Assembly (NCBI GenBank): GCA_004299145.1
Contig: SCQD01000287.1
Coordinates: forward strand, 1-49,010
Direction of reading: 5' to 3'
Source: Methylococcaceae bacterium
GTDB lineage: Bacteria; Pseudomonadota; Gammaproteobacteria; Methylococcales; Methylococcaceae
DNA length: 49,010 nt
Made by a program: the position numbers and the translations under genes. The notes beneath the pieces were generated by a model. The model did no database searches. It had not been told where the DNA came from and saw only the letters and a list, made by a program, of their open reading frames with translations. The number at the start of each line of letters is the position of its first letter. Within the stretch, counting starts at the first letter, position 1. Below are positions 1 to 10,227 of this stretch, piece after piece.

Positions 1-3000
1 TGGTCGCCGCATCAATGGTGTTCAAATCAGCCGCCGCCGCTGAACCTGCGGTCACCATGGTGGTGTAAGCATTGCCCGTTCCGGTCAATGCGGCTAAGGC
101 GGCGGCTGTGCCGCTAGTGATGGTCGCAGTGATAACACCGGTGCTTTTTGTGTCAAAGGTGTTTGCATCCGTAACAGAAGTCGTCCCAGCCACTGTCACC
201 GTCGGAAGACCTCCGATAGCTATGTCCGTCAAAAGAATCGTGGATGTCGCCGTAACGCCTCCACGAACAAAGGTCAGCGTCCCGGCGTTGTTTGTCACCG
301 TCACAGCTCCCGTTGCCGTGCCGCCAAATGTTACCGTGCCGGATGTATTGGTCACTGTAAACGTCGGCGTAGTGTCCGGCGGCGCCGGTTCATCACTGCC
401 TTGAATGGTCAGCGTAATGGCCTGACCGACGCCGCCGGCGGTTTGCACGGTGAAACTGTCGCTGACCGATTGGCCCGAGTTCAGGTTCTGCACGGTGCTC
501 GCCCCATTGTTGAGGCTGTAGGTCCATGCGCCGCCAGCGCTGATGCTGAAACTGCCGTAAGTCCCCGCGCTGTTGGTTTGTGCGGTAAACGCGGCGGCAT
601 CGCCGCTGTCGCGGTCGGTGACGGTCAAGGTGCCGCTTGCGCTGGTGCTGCCGTCTTCCGTGACCGTGCCGCTGCTGGTGCCGCTGATCACGGTAGCGTC
701 GTCGGCGCCGGTCAGGTTGATGGTTAAAGCCTGGGTAACCGATGCGCCTTTGTTGTCCGTCACCTGCACGGTAAAGCTGTCGGCGGCGCTGGTTTTGAGG
801 GCTTCGATTTTGGCGTCGTCCGGCGCATAGCTGAACACGCCGCCGGCAACCGTCAGGGCGCCGTAGCTGCCCGCCAGGCTGGTAACCGTGTTGACGCCGC
901 TTTGGATGGCGTAGCTCAGCGCGTCGTTTTCCGCGTCGTTGGCCACAATGGCATAGGACAAAGCGCTGAAACTGTCGTCGGCGGCGGTGTCGGCATAGCT
1001 CAACGACGGTGTGCCGCTGATGACGGGGGCGTCGTTGACGCCGGTCAGCTTGAGATTCAGCGTTTGCGTGGCGGTGGTAAAGCCGTCCGATACCGTGACG
1101 GTGAACGCTTCCGAGGCATCGGCGCCCAGCGCGTCGACGGCGCTGTTCTTGGGTGCAAAGCTGTAGGCGCCGGTCTGTTTGTTCAGCGTCAACGTGCCGT
1201 AAACGCCGGTGCGGCTGACTTCCGTGGCGCTGATGCTGGCGCCGTTTTGCAGGCCATAGCTCAGCGTTTGCTGCTCGGGGTCGGTTGCCGTCAACGTTCC
1301 CGTTTGCGCGGCAAAGGTGTCGGCCTGGGCGCTATCGGCCAGCGAAATCGCGGCCGGCAGCGCCAGCAGCGGCGCGTCGTTGGCGCCTTTCAGGATGATG
1401 CTCAGCGTTTGGATGGCAACCTCGCTATTGCCCGCGGCAATCACGGTGAAGTCTTCGTTGACGTTAACCCCCACTTTCAGCGCGTTGATGGCCTGATCGT
1501 CGGGTTCGTAGCGATATTTACCGCTGTCCTGATACAGCGTCAGCGTGCCGTAGTTGCCTTGCAGGCTCTGCGTCGCTGCTCCCGCGTCCTGCCCCGTTTG
1601 CACGTCGGGCAATCCCAGTGGCGGGTCGAAAATACTGAAGGTGACGCCATTGGCGCTGGGCGTCACCGTCAACGCGCCGCTCTGGGCGGCAAAGTCGTCG
1701 ACAGCGCCGCTGTCGGTCAGCGTGATGGCGGCCGGCGCGGCGATTTTCAGCGTGCCGCTGTTGTCGGCGTTCAAGGCTACGCTCAATGCCTGGGTGGATG
1801 CCGCGCCGTTGCTGTCTTGCACCTGTAGGGTGAAAACGTCGCTGCCGTCGCTGGTCAGAGCCTTGATTTTGCCGGCGTCGGGCGCATAGCTGTAGACGTT
1901 GTCGGTCACCGACAGCGTGCCGTAAGTACCGGCCAGTTGCGTGACGGCGTCGCCGCCTGCGCCCTGTATGGCATAACTCAAACCGGCAAATCCCGGAATG
2001 AGCAGGGCTTTGGCGTCGTCTTCCGCGTCGCCGGCGCCGGCGGTGTAGGTTTTGCTGGAAAAATCCGTTCCCATGATGTTGTAGCTCAGCGCCGGCGTGC
2101 TGGTGAACACCGGCAGGTCGTTGACGCCGGTGATGGGGAATTCCAGCGTTTGGCTGCTGAAAGCGCCGCCTTTGTCCGCCACGCCGACGGTGAAGGTGGC
2201 GGTATTGTCGAACGCGCCCAGCGCATTGATGGCTTTGGCATCGGGGGTGAAGGTGTAAGCGCCGCTGCTTGGGTCGATGCTCAGCGTGCCGTAGGCATTG
2301 GTCAGACTGGTGGGGCTGTCGAAGCCGCCTTGCACGAAAAAGCTCAGCGTATCGCCTTTATCGCGGTCGGTGGCGGTGAAACCGCCTTGTTGCGCGGCAA
2401 ACGCGTCGGCGGCCGTGGTGTCGAGCAGTGCCGTCGGCGCGGCGCCGGACGCCGACAGCTCGGGCTGGTCGTTGGCCCCGGTCACGGCGACGGTGAGCGT
2501 CGCCGCGCCGGACAGCTTGCCGTCGGAGACGGTGAGGGTGAAATCGACACTTTGCGTCACGTCGGCCATCAGCGCATCAATGGCTTTATCGTTGGGATTG
2601 AACGCATAATCGCCGGTGGACGTGTCGATGGTCAGCATGCCGTAAGCGCTGGTTTTGCCGGCCGTGGCGCCGGCTGCGGTGACGCCTTTGATCCCATAAC
2701 TCAGCGTGGCTCCCTCGCTGTCCTGGGCGGACAGCTTGCCGGTCAGCGGGGTAAAACTGTCGTCCTGGCTGGTATCGGCCAGTTCCAGCGCCGTGGGCGT
2801 TTCCAGCACCGGGGCGTCGTCGACGCCGCTGAGTTTGACGGTGAGGGTTGCCGTATCCGTCAACGCGCCGTCCGAAGCGCCGACTATGAAAGTGACGGTT
2901 TCGCTTTCACCGGCTTTCAGGGCGTCGATGGCGGCCTGGTCCGGCGTAAACGCAAAGCCGCCGCTGCTGTTTACCGTCAACTCGCCATAGCTTCCTGTCT

Positions 3001-6000
3001 GACTGGCGACGACGTTATCACCGTCGATGATGCCATAAGCCAATTTGTCGCCCTCGGCGTCCTTGGCGGCCAAGGCGCCGGTCAAGCCGGCAGGATCAGC
3101 GCCGCCGGTCAGCTTGAGGGTGCCGGGGGGCGTCAAGAGCGGGGCGTCGTTGACGCCGGTGATTTTGACGGTGAGTGTTTGCGTATCCAGCACTTGGTCG
3201 TTTTTGGCGACGGTCAGCGTGAAGTCGACGGTTTTGCTCTGGTTGGCTGCCAGGGCGTCGATGGCGGCGTTGTCCGGGGTAAAGGCGTAGGCGCCGCTGG
3301 TTGGGTTCAGCGTCAGCGTGCCGTAGTTGCTGTTCAGGCTGACCGTGCCGTCACCGGCTTTGCCGTTTTTGATGTCGAAGCTCAGCGTATCGTTCTGGTA
3401 AAGGCCGGTCACGCCTAAAACGCCTTTTTGCGCCGCAAAGTCGTCGGCGGCCTGCGTGTCTTTCAGCGTGATGTCTTCCGGCGCCGTCAAAATCGAGCTG
3501 TAGTCTTTGGCGTCGACGGTTTTGTCGCTGAATCTCAAAAACTCAATGCCGGTCAATACGTCCCGTCCTTCGCCGACGACGATGAGCTTGTCGCCGGCCA
3601 GGCTGACCGTGTATGCATCCGCCTTGCCGGCGAACAGCGCGGTATCGCTGCCGGCGCCGCCGTCCAGGCTGTCGCTCCCCTCGTTGCCTTGCAGCGTATC
3701 GTTGCCGCCCAGGCCGCTCAGCGCGTTGTTCTGGTCGTTGCCGGTCAAGCGGTTGTCCGAAGCGTTGCCGACGCCGTTTGCCACGCCGCTGCCGGCGTTC
3801 AAGGTCAGGTTTTCCACGTTGTCCGACAGGATGAACGTGGCGGCGTCTTCCGGCGCGCGATGGGTTTGTGCGATTTTCGACCCCGCCGACGCCACGGCGA
3901 TGACGGTGTCGACGCCTGCTCCCGCCGCTTCAACGACCACGTCCTTGACGCTGTCGGCTTTGAACGTATCGTCACCGCCGCCGCCGCTCATCGTGTCATC
4001 GCCCGCGCCGCCGTCCAGCGTGTCGTCCCCGCCATAGCCATATAACAGGTCCGCCAGCTTGCCGCCCAGCAAAATATCGGCGCCCGCCTGGCCGGACACA
4101 AAATCGCCCGCCAGCGGTATCAATAGATTTTTGCTGATATCGGGGCCGGGGCTGCGGCTATACGTCACGCCGTTGAAAACAAACTTTTCCACGTCCGGCA
4201 ACACCACCGCCAAAGTCAGGCCGGCAGCGGATTTGACAAAAATATTGTCCGTGGTGCTGCCTTTGCTGAAGGTGTAGGTTTTGTAGTCGCCAGCAAAAAC
4301 CGCTTGATCCCGGCCGGCGCCGCCGCTCAGGCTTTCCAGCCCAAAATCATCCTTGAGCACGTCGCCGCCGGCGCCGCCGAACAGGGTGTCGTTGCTGTAG
4401 CGGGCTTCGGGATCGGTTTCGCCGCCGCTCAGCGTGTCGTCGCCGTCGCCGCCTTTGATGACGTTGGCGTCGCTGTTGCCGGTTCCGGCCAGGCCCGGTT
4501 TTCCTGTCAGGGTCAGGTTGGTGATGATGGCGTAAGGCAGGGTATAGTCGATGGAGGAAACGACGTCGTTGGCTTTCGAGCCGAGCTCCCTGGGATCGAT
4601 GATCACGTCCTGCTTGCTGTCGATCACGTAAACATCCGACCCCGCGCCGCCGATCATGGTGTCATTACCCAGTCCACCGTCCAGCGTGTCATCGCCGGCA
4701 TAACCGTACAGCAGATTATTCAATTCATTGCCGGTGACTGTGTCGTTGCCGCCGCCGCCCAGCGCGTAATAACGCGCCAGCTCGTCCAGCCTGATTTCCC
4801 GGCCATCGCCGAAGCGCGCCCATTCGACGTTGTTCAGGGTGTCGTTGCCGTCCGGCCCCGGTTTTGCCGTCGAAGCCCACCACGCCGTGTCGGTGCCGGA
4901 CAAGGAGTAACGATCCGTGCTGTCCCGCACAACCAAGTAATCGCTTAATGACTTGCTGAAAACGGCGGTGTCTTTGCCCGCGCCGCCGTCGATGTAGTCA
5001 TCGCCCGCGCCGCCGCTCAAGACGTTGTCGCCTTTATTGCCAACGATGTCATTGGGTAATTCGTTGCCCGTGCCGTTGATGGCCTGGTCGCCGGTTAAAG
5101 ACAAGTTTTCGATGCCGATGTTCCCTGCACCGGCCGCCGAGGAGAGCGTAAAGCTTATCGATGCCTGTACGGTGTCGTCACCGCCCCACGCAACCTTATA
5201 GCCACCTGGGTAACCGGAAAGGTTGTCGGTGTATTCCAGGACCAAGTCTTTTTCATGGTCCACATAATAGACATCATCACCCTTGCCGCCCACCAGGGTG
5301 TCGGCGCCCGCGCCGCCGTCCAGCGTGTTGTTCAACTCGTTGCCCAGCAGCAGATTGTCCAGGGGGTTGCCGATGACATCGGCGCCGCTGACGCCGTCCA
5401 AAAACAGGTAATCCACGTTATTCGCCAGTGCCAACGGGACATTCGCTTGCAAATACAGCCAGTCCTTGCCCGCGCCGGCCGCTTCCACCACTTTGTCGCC
5501 CGCATCGTCGATAAAATAGCGGTCGTCGCCTTTGCCGCCTTCGAGCGTGTCCGCTCCGGCGTTGCCGTTCAGCACGTTGTCGCCGTCGTTGCCGACCAGT
5601 TTGTTGGGCAGCTCGTTGCCGAAAGCGCCGAAATTGTTGTCAGCCGACTTATTCGCCGCATCCACGTTCAGCAAGACCAGATTTTCAATGCCGTCCGTCA
5701 AGGTGAAGGGGTATTGGGAGTAGACGGTATCGGTGCCCTGTCCGGCAATTTCGACCGGCGTAGCCAGGCGGTTGACGCTGCTATTGGCGTCGGCGTAGTT
5801 GAGGATGTAGTAGGTATCATCACCCGCGCCCCCCCACATTTTCACCGAGGTTTTGGCGTAGCCGGAGGTCAGCGTGTCGTTGCCCGCATCGCCCCACAGT
5901 TCGCCACGCTGCTCATAGCCGCCCACCAGGGTGTCGTCGCCGTCGCCACCCCTGGCGAGCAGGGAGCCGTCCAGCGTGTCCTTGCCGCCGGAACCATAGA

Positions 6001-9000
6001 CGGCGACACCTTTCAACGTATTGTCAAAATTGACGGTGATGACCTGACCGTTATCCAGTTGTATATAGGTCGACTCTTTACCGTAAACGTAAGTAGGGCG
6101 GGAATTTTTGAAAGATACCGCCCTCGCATCGCCGATCAAATAAATACTGCTGATATTGGCGGGCATGGTATCGGTCGTCAGATTGACCTCGGTATATAGC
6201 TTGTCCACGGCGTAGGCGTTTTTGCCGGAACCCTCCAGCGGGCCTTGAATCTTGTCGCCGGCATTGTCCTGATAAAAAACATCCACGCCGACGCCGCCCA
6301 GCATGGTGTCGGCGCCGCCGCCGCCGTCCAGTATCTGCCAGCCGCCTGTCTTGGGGGTTTGAGACGGCTGCCAGCCGAGGAGGATTTTGCCCGGCGTTTT
6401 GACCGCAACGGCATTGCCGCCGTCCAGGCTGTCGTTCCCCGCAAAGCCTTGCAGCTTATCGGCGCCGTCGCCGCCGATCAGGGTATTGGTTCCCGCATTG
6501 CCCGCCAGCCAATTATCGACGGCAGTGCCTTTTAAGGTGATCCCGTCGTTACCCTCCGGCAGGCTGACGGCTTCCAGGATCGGGTATTTAACGTCTTTGC
6601 CGTTTTCTTTCACTACCACGAAATAGTCGGTCAAATCAATGGCGCCGGTCGAACCGAGGATGCCCCGAGGCGTATACATCGGCTTAAGCGTATCGAAGCC
6701 ATCATCTTTTTTTTCCGAGTCAGTCACGCCTGGGTTGATGATGACGTCTTTTGCATCGACGGTAAACGTGTCGTTACCCTTTCCGCCGGCCAGGGTGGCG
6801 GCTTTGGTGCCGGCAAAATCCAGGATGTCGTTACCGCCCAGCGCGTTGATGACGCCTTTTTGCCCGCCATCGCCTTTCAGGCTGTTATCGCCGTCCGTCG
6901 CATTGGCGACCACGCCGCCGGTCACCGGCACGCCGCCATCGATAAACTCCAGCCATTCGATGTTCTTCAGGTCGGTCACCGGGGTGACGAGCGCCCCGTT
7001 ATTGGCCACTTTCGACATCGTGACGACGCCGTCCTTGCTGGTGGTGAAGGTAAACCATTTTTGCGAGGCGGCAAAAAATACCATGTCGTCGCCGCCGCCA
7101 CCGTCTATCGTATCGCCTTCATTCGTATACAGATCCGCTTGCAGGAAGCTGTAAACATCGCCCTGGTACAGCTTGAAAGTATCATCCCTGGCACCGCCGG
7201 TAATGCTGTTCGGCAAGCCATTGACGGTAATCGTCAAGCCGGGATCGGTGGTTTTGGTGCCGGACGGGTAGTAGACCTGCAGGTTTTCCAGGTTGTCCGC
7301 CATGGCATAATCGGCGTAGGCGGAAATACTATCCTTGCCCTGATCTTTTTCTTCCACCAGCATTTCGTTGCCGGTACGCACGTAATACCGGTCATCTCCT
7401 GCGCCTCCCTGTAAAGTATCCGCTGAAGTATCATAATAAAGCGGAAGGCTGTTTTTATCGATAATGCCGCCGCCGTCCAGGGTGTCATTGCCTTTTAAGC
7501 CGTAAATGTCATTAAGGTCATTACCTGCGGCGATGATCCAGTTGTCGGTATTGCTGGCTTTTACCACAGTCGAGCTGTTTATGTCGTCGATGCGCAGCAA
7601 TTCTATTTCACTCTCTACCGGTAAATACAACGCGCCGCTGAAGCCCCCCGTAGAAAATATAACGGTATCATTACCTTCGCCTTTTTCTTCAGTAATGACA
7701 TTCGAGGATGTGACCAGGTACCTGTCGTTGCCGCCGCCGCCGATCAGGTCTCCGCCTCCTTCCAAAGTGTCGTTACCGTCATTGCCTTCGAGCACGGCGC
7801 CGCCTGTCAGCTTGTCATCGCCATTGCCGCCGTAGAGGCGGTCAGCCCCCCCGCCGCCTTGCAGGCTGTCGTTGCCGTCGCCGCCTTTTAGGGTGTCGGC
7901 GCCATCCCCCGCCTGTACTTGATCGTCCCCACCCAGGGCGAGCATGTTTTGATCACCCCAATCGGCTTGCAGGGTATCGTTTTTGGCCGTGCCCTCGACC
8001 GTCATGGCGGTAACCGCCAGCCACGGATTGCCCCAGGCATCGAACTGCGCCGTTTTGACGCCGTCGACGCTGTCCCAGCTCACCACAAAAGCCGCGCTGC
8101 CGTCGCGCAGCGTCGCAACGGCGGGGTTCGCCGCCTGGCCGTCGGCGCTGCTGAAGCCGCTGCCGATTTTGACCAGATTGTTGTCTTTGACCGACACGAC
8201 TTGAACGGCTACGCCATTGCCGCCCGACCATGCGATGGCAAAGTTGCCGTCGTCCAGCGTGGTGATGTCGGGTCTTTGCTGGTCTCCGGCAGTATCGGCA
8301 TTGACGGTGATTTCCGAGCCGAGTGCCTTGCCGGTGGCGGAAGAAAACAGGCGCGCACGGATATCCCAGCCGGAATTGGCGGTTTCGCTCTGCCAGACGG
8401 CGACAAAATTGCCGCTGCCGTCATTCAGCGCGGCCACCGCCGGCGCAGTTTGATTTTTGGTGTTGGTAGTTTCAGCATTCAGCTGAATGCTGTCTTCTTT
8501 ATTACCATTGCCTTGATCAAAGGTGATGCGTTTGCCGTTGTTGTCGTATATCTGCGCATCGATATCCAGGGGGTAATACTTGGCAATCCATTCGTCCAGG
8601 GTTACCGCATCGGTCCAGCCAAACTTATTCAGCCCAAAAACATCCATGGCTACTTTTAAAATTTCGCCCCAATTGGTGCCCGCGTCGTTGGTATCGTACA
8701 CCACCACAAAACCACCGTTGGGCAACGCCACGACGTCCGGCGTATAGTAAGCGCCGAACAACCCTTTGGAGATATTCACTTCACCGCCGAAGGGATACCC
8801 CTTTGCGTCCAATAGGCGCAGGTGCAGTTCTTCATACTGCGGTTCGTAGGTGGTAATGGAAAGTTCGAGCGTGGGCAGCGGAATCGTCGGGCCGGCCGTG
8901 GTGGTTTGCCATGTCACCACGGTATTGCCGTTGCTCAGCAGCGTGCTGCTGGGCAGGGTCTGCGCCAATTCGAGCTGGCTATTGACGATTTTATCGGTGG

Positions 9001-9841
9001 TGGGCGCGGCAGGCGGGACGGCCGGTATAACGCGCGCCGCGATATTTTGCACCGCCGGTTCAGCGTTATCGCCAAAAGCCCCCCACTTTTCCAGGACATT
9101 GATTGCCGTCATGACGTCCGCCAATCCCGGAATGTATTCCTGCGCGATGCGGGTGGCCGCTTCACCCAGAATTTGGGCCTGCGCTGCCGCCATGTCGGCG
9201 ATGTCCTTAGTACTGCCGAGAGCGGTGCCGAAAACGTCAAAGAGGTCCGGCTTGCCGGGTGGTACGACATAATCGGGATAGGTGTCCCAACTCAACAAAA
9301 AGCTGTTGTCTTTTTGCGGAGTAATGGCGGGATTGGCCTGCATGCCTTGCATCGATCCCGTGCCGTAGCTTTCTTTGAAGCTGCCGTCGATCTGATAATA
9401 GCGGTATTTGATATCGCCAAGACTGTCCATACCGTTATAGGTCGAATCGGCGGGGGTTTCCCAGACAATGACATAATTGCCGTTATTCAGCGCGCCAATC
9501 GCCGAATGACTCCCGGTGGACACCAGCGCCGGCGCATAGGCGCCGGATAAAGCGATACTCCCGCCATTGGCAAAGCTGACCGTTTCGATGTTGCCCAGCA
9601 CCGTCCGCGCGCCGCCGGCAATCTGGGTCAATACGGCGCGGTTGTCGATATAACCCAGTTTATAATCGGAAATACCGCCGGGCAGCAGCGCTGTGTCGTT
9701 GCCGTCTCCGCCCAGCAAAAAATCGTTGCCGCCGCCGCTGGTCAAGGTATCGCTGCCTTTGCCGCCGCGCAAAAGTTCATCCTCGGCTGATCCTTTGAGT
9801 TGGTTGTTTTTGTCGTCGCCGTCGATGATGATGGTAGCCAT
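1..9841 (-). CDS. Giant RTX/cadherin-like repeat exoprotein (3' end outside window)
   Basis: The reading frame is open from the ATG at 9841 to the window edge (over 3,280 codons, no stop), so the C-terminus is missing. There is no signal peptide, as expected of a type I secretion substrate. Domain order: a short RTX block (residues about 10-60, GGxGxDxL type); a region at about 95-615 with seven G-x-x-V-V-x-W type strands (for example GNYVIVWE, GNFVAVWQ) interrupted by a helical stretch near 190-260; a long array of RTX nonapeptides (about 620-2110) with linkers; then nine cadherin-like/VCBS units of about 110 residues (about 2115-3140) with YGTL and Y-x-F-x-P-D motifs, the ninth a typical VCBS unit. 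The last visible part is Thr/Ala-rich. RTX motifs bind calcium and fold after secretion; the likely role is a surface adhesin or matrix protein (inference). A G-rich GGGGGA lies 8 nt before the ATG. No type I secretion genes are visible here. Confidence 0.9.
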   Translation of the reverse strand, partial: MATIIIDGDDKNNQLKGSAEDELLRGGKGSDTLTSGGGNDFLLGGDGNDTALLPGGISDYKLGYIDNRAVLTQIAGGARTVLGNIETVSFANGGSIALSGAYAPALVSTGSHSAIGALNNGNYVIVWETPADSTYNGMDSLGDIKYRYYQIDGSFKESYGTGSMQGMQANPAITPQKDNSFLLSWDTYPDYVVPPGKPDLFDVFGTALGSTKDIADMAAAQAQILGEAATRIAQEYIPGLADVMTAINVLEKWGAFGDNAEPAVQNIAARVIPAVPPAAPTTDKIVNSQLELAQTLPSSTLLSNGNTVVTWQTTTAGPTIPLPTLELSITTYEPQYEELHLRLLDAKGYPFGGEVNISKGLFGAYYTPDVVALPNGGFVVVYDTNDAGTNWGEILKVAMDVFGLNKFGWTDAVTLDEWIAKYYPLDIDAQIYDNNGKRITFDQGNGNKEDSIQLNAETTNTKNQTAPAVAALNDGSGNFVAVWQSETANSGWDIRARLFSSATGKALGSEITVNADTAGDQQRPDITTLDDGNFAIAWSGGNGVAVQVVSVKDNNLVKIGSGFSSADGQAANPAVATLRDGSAAFVVSWDSVDGVKTAQFDAWGNPWLAVTAMTVEGTAKNDTLQADWGDQNMLALGGDDQVQAGDGADTLKGGDGNDSLQGGGGADRLYGGNGDDKLTGGAVLEGNDGNDTLEGGGDLIGGGGNDRYLVTSSNVITEEKGEGNDTVIFSTGGFSGALYLPVESEIELLRIDDINSSTVVKASNTDNWIIAAGNDLNDIYGLKGNDTLDGGGIIDKNSLPLYYDTSADTLQGGAGDDRYYVRTGNEMLVEEKDQGKDSISAYADYAMADNLENLQVYYPSGTKTTDPGLTITVNGLPNSITGGARDDTFKLYQGDVYSFLQADLYTNEGDTIDGGGGDDMVFFAASQKWFTFTTSKDGVVTMSKVANNGALVTPVTDLKNIEWLEFIDGGVPVTGGVVANATDGDNSLKGDGGQKGVINALGGNDILDFAGTKAATLAGGKGNDTFTVDAKDVIINPGVTDSEKKDDGFDTLKPMYTPRGILGSTGAIDLTDYFVVVKENGKDVKYPILEAVSLPEGNDGITLKGTAVDNWLAGNAGTNTLIGGDGADKLQGFAGNDSLDGGNAVAVKTPGKILLGWQPSQTPKTGGWQILDGGGGADTMLGGVGVDVFYQDNAGDKIQGPLEGSGKNAYAVDKLYTEVNLTTDTMPANISSIYLIGDARAVSFKNSRPTYVYGKESTYIQLDNGQVITVNFDNTLKGVAVYGSGGKDTLDGSLLARGGDGDDTLVGGYEQRGELWGDAGNDTLTSGYAKTSVKMWGGAGDDTYYILNYADANSSVNRLATPVEIAGQGTDTVYSQYPFTLTDGIENLVLLNVDAANKSADNNFGAFGNELPNKLVGNDGDNVLNGNAGADTLEGGKGDDRYFIDDAGDKVVEAAGAGKDWLYLQANVPLALANNVDYLFLDGVSGADVIGNPLDNLLLGNELNNTLDGGAGADTLVGGKGDDVYYVDHEKDLVLEYTDNLSGYPGGYKVAWGGDDTVQASISFTLSSAAGAGNIGIENLSLTGDQAINGTGNELPNDIVGNKGDNVLSGGAGDDYIDGGAGKDTAVFSKSLSDYLVVRDSTDRYSLSGTDTAWWASTAKPGPDGNDTLNNVEWARFGDGREIRLDELARYYALGGGGNDTVTGNELNNLLYGYAGDDTLDGGLGNDTMIGGAGSDVYVIDSKQDVIIDPRELGSKANDVVSSIDYTLPYAIITNLTLTGKPGLAGTGNSDANVIKGGDGDDTLSGGETDPEARYSNDTLFGGAGGDVLKDDFGLESLSGGAGRDQAVFAGDYKTYTFSKGSTTDNIFVKSAAGLTLAVVLPDVEKFVFNGVTYSRSPGPDISKNLLIPLAGDFVSGQAGADILLGGKLADLLYGYGGDDTLDGGAGDDTMSGGGGDDTFKADSVKDVVVEAAGAGVDTVIAVASAGSKIAQTHRAPEDAATFILSDNVENLTLNAGSGVANGVGNASDNRLTGNDQNNALSGLGGNDTLQGNEGSDSLDGGAGSDTALFAGKADAYTVSLAGDKLIVVGEGRDVLTGIEFLRFSDKTVDAKDYSSILTAPEDITLKDTQAADDFAAQKGVLGVTGLYQNDTLSFDIKNGKAGDGTVSLNSNYGTLTLNPTSGAYAFTPDNAAIDALAANQSKTVDFTLTVAKNDQVLDTQTLTVKITGVNDAPLLTPPGTLKLTGGADPAGLTGALAAKDAEGDKLAYGIIDGDNVVASQTGSYGELTVNSSGGFAFTPDQAAIDALKAGESETVTFIVGASDGALTDTATLTVKLSGVDDAPVLETPTALELADTSQDDSFTPLTGKLSAQDSEGATLSYGIKGVTAAGATAGKTSAYGMLTIDTSTGDYAFNPNDKAIDALMADVTQSVDFTLTVSDGKLSGAATLTVAVTGANDQPELSASGAAPTALLDTTAADAFAAQQGGFTATDRDKGDTLSFFVQGGFDSPTSLTNAYGTLSIDPSSGAYTFTPDAKAINALGAFDNTATFTVGVADKGGAFSSQTLEFPITGVNDLPVFTSTPALSYNIMGTDFSSKTYTAGAGDAEDDAKALLIPGFAGLSYAIQGAGGDAVTQLAGTYGTLSVTDNVYSYAPDAGKIKALTSDGSDVFTLQVQDSNGAASTQALSVALNADNSGTLKIAAPAAITLTDSGAVDDFAAQSGALTVTPSANGVTFSIFDPPLGLPDVQTGQDAGAATQSLQGNYGTLTLYQDSGKYRYEPDDQAINALKVGVNVNEDFTVIAAGNSEVAIQTLSIILKGANDAPLLALPAAISLADSAQADTFAAQTGTLTATDPEQQTLSYGLQNGASISATEVSRTGVYGTLTLNKQTGAYSFAPKNSAVDALGADASEAFTVTVSDGFTTATQTLNLKLTGVNDAPVISGTPSLSYADTAADDSFSALSYAIVANDAENDALSYAIQSGVNTVTSLAGSYGALTVAGGVFSYAPDDAKIEALKTSAADSFTVQVTDNKGASVTQALTINLTGADDATVISGTSSGTVTEDGSTSASGTLTVTDRDSGDAAAFTAQTNSAGTYGSFSISAGGAWTYSLNNGASTVQNLNSGQSVSDSFTVQTAGGVGQAITLTIQGSDEPAPPDTTPTFTVTNTSGTVTFGGTATGAVTVTNNAGTLTFVRGGVTATSTILLTDIAIGGLPTVTVAGTTSVTDANTFDTKSTGVITATITSGTAAALAALTGTGNAYTTMVTAGSAAAADLNTIDAAT

Positions 9842-10020
9842 GAGTTATCCCCCAAATATGGTTATGCAGCCCCACAAAAAGGCGCGCAGCGATGCTTTCA
9901 GCGCCATCCTGAAGGGTATGTGTTGTGATTATTCGCCGAGAACCATGGACTAGAAGCGCTTAGGCTCCTAACGACCGGCTATCCCACTGTTATATTGACT
10001 GCCTTGTCGTGCTTATGAAG

Positions 10021-10190
10021 CCGTAGGCCTTGCGCCTACGGTTTTGGAGCGGAGCCTTCCCACCAAGGCTCCAAAGCATGCATTACCTGTTATGCATGCG
10101 GCTTGCTTGCCTGCCGCGTCGGGCAGGTGGATGGAAAGATGTCTGTCGGGTGAGCCGACTTTTGTTTGTCAGTCTAAACCTACAAACTGA
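10021..10190. other. Array of six consecutive stem-loops in the RTX upstream gap
   Basis: The 386-nt gap between the RTX start and the PepSY stop holds six hairpins in a row: 10021-10041 (8-bp stem CCGTAGGC, 5-nt loop), 10051-10072 (8-bp stem GGAGCCTT), 10076-10099 (8-bp stem GCATGCAT), 10110-10127 (6-bp stem CCTGCC), 10145-10159 (5-bp stem GTCGG, then TTTT on the plus strand) and 10169-10190 (5-bp stem TCAGT, then TTTT). The stems are perfect. The array lies 180-350 nt upstream of the RTX start codon and just after the PepSY stop, so it could be an RTX leader, a processed 3' end, or a cluster of palindromic repeats. I recognise no known riboswitch. The rest of the gap shows no gene. Confidence 0.6.
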
Positions 10191-10227
10191 TTTTGCAACA
10201 AAAATATACATACTAAATACATGTTTT

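Noticed and set aside
902-3418. Long plus-strand frames opposite the RTX gene
   Set aside because: The minus-strand frame gives clear RTX and cadherin motifs; the plus-strand products are rich in Val, Gly and Arg without start signals and mirror the repeats.
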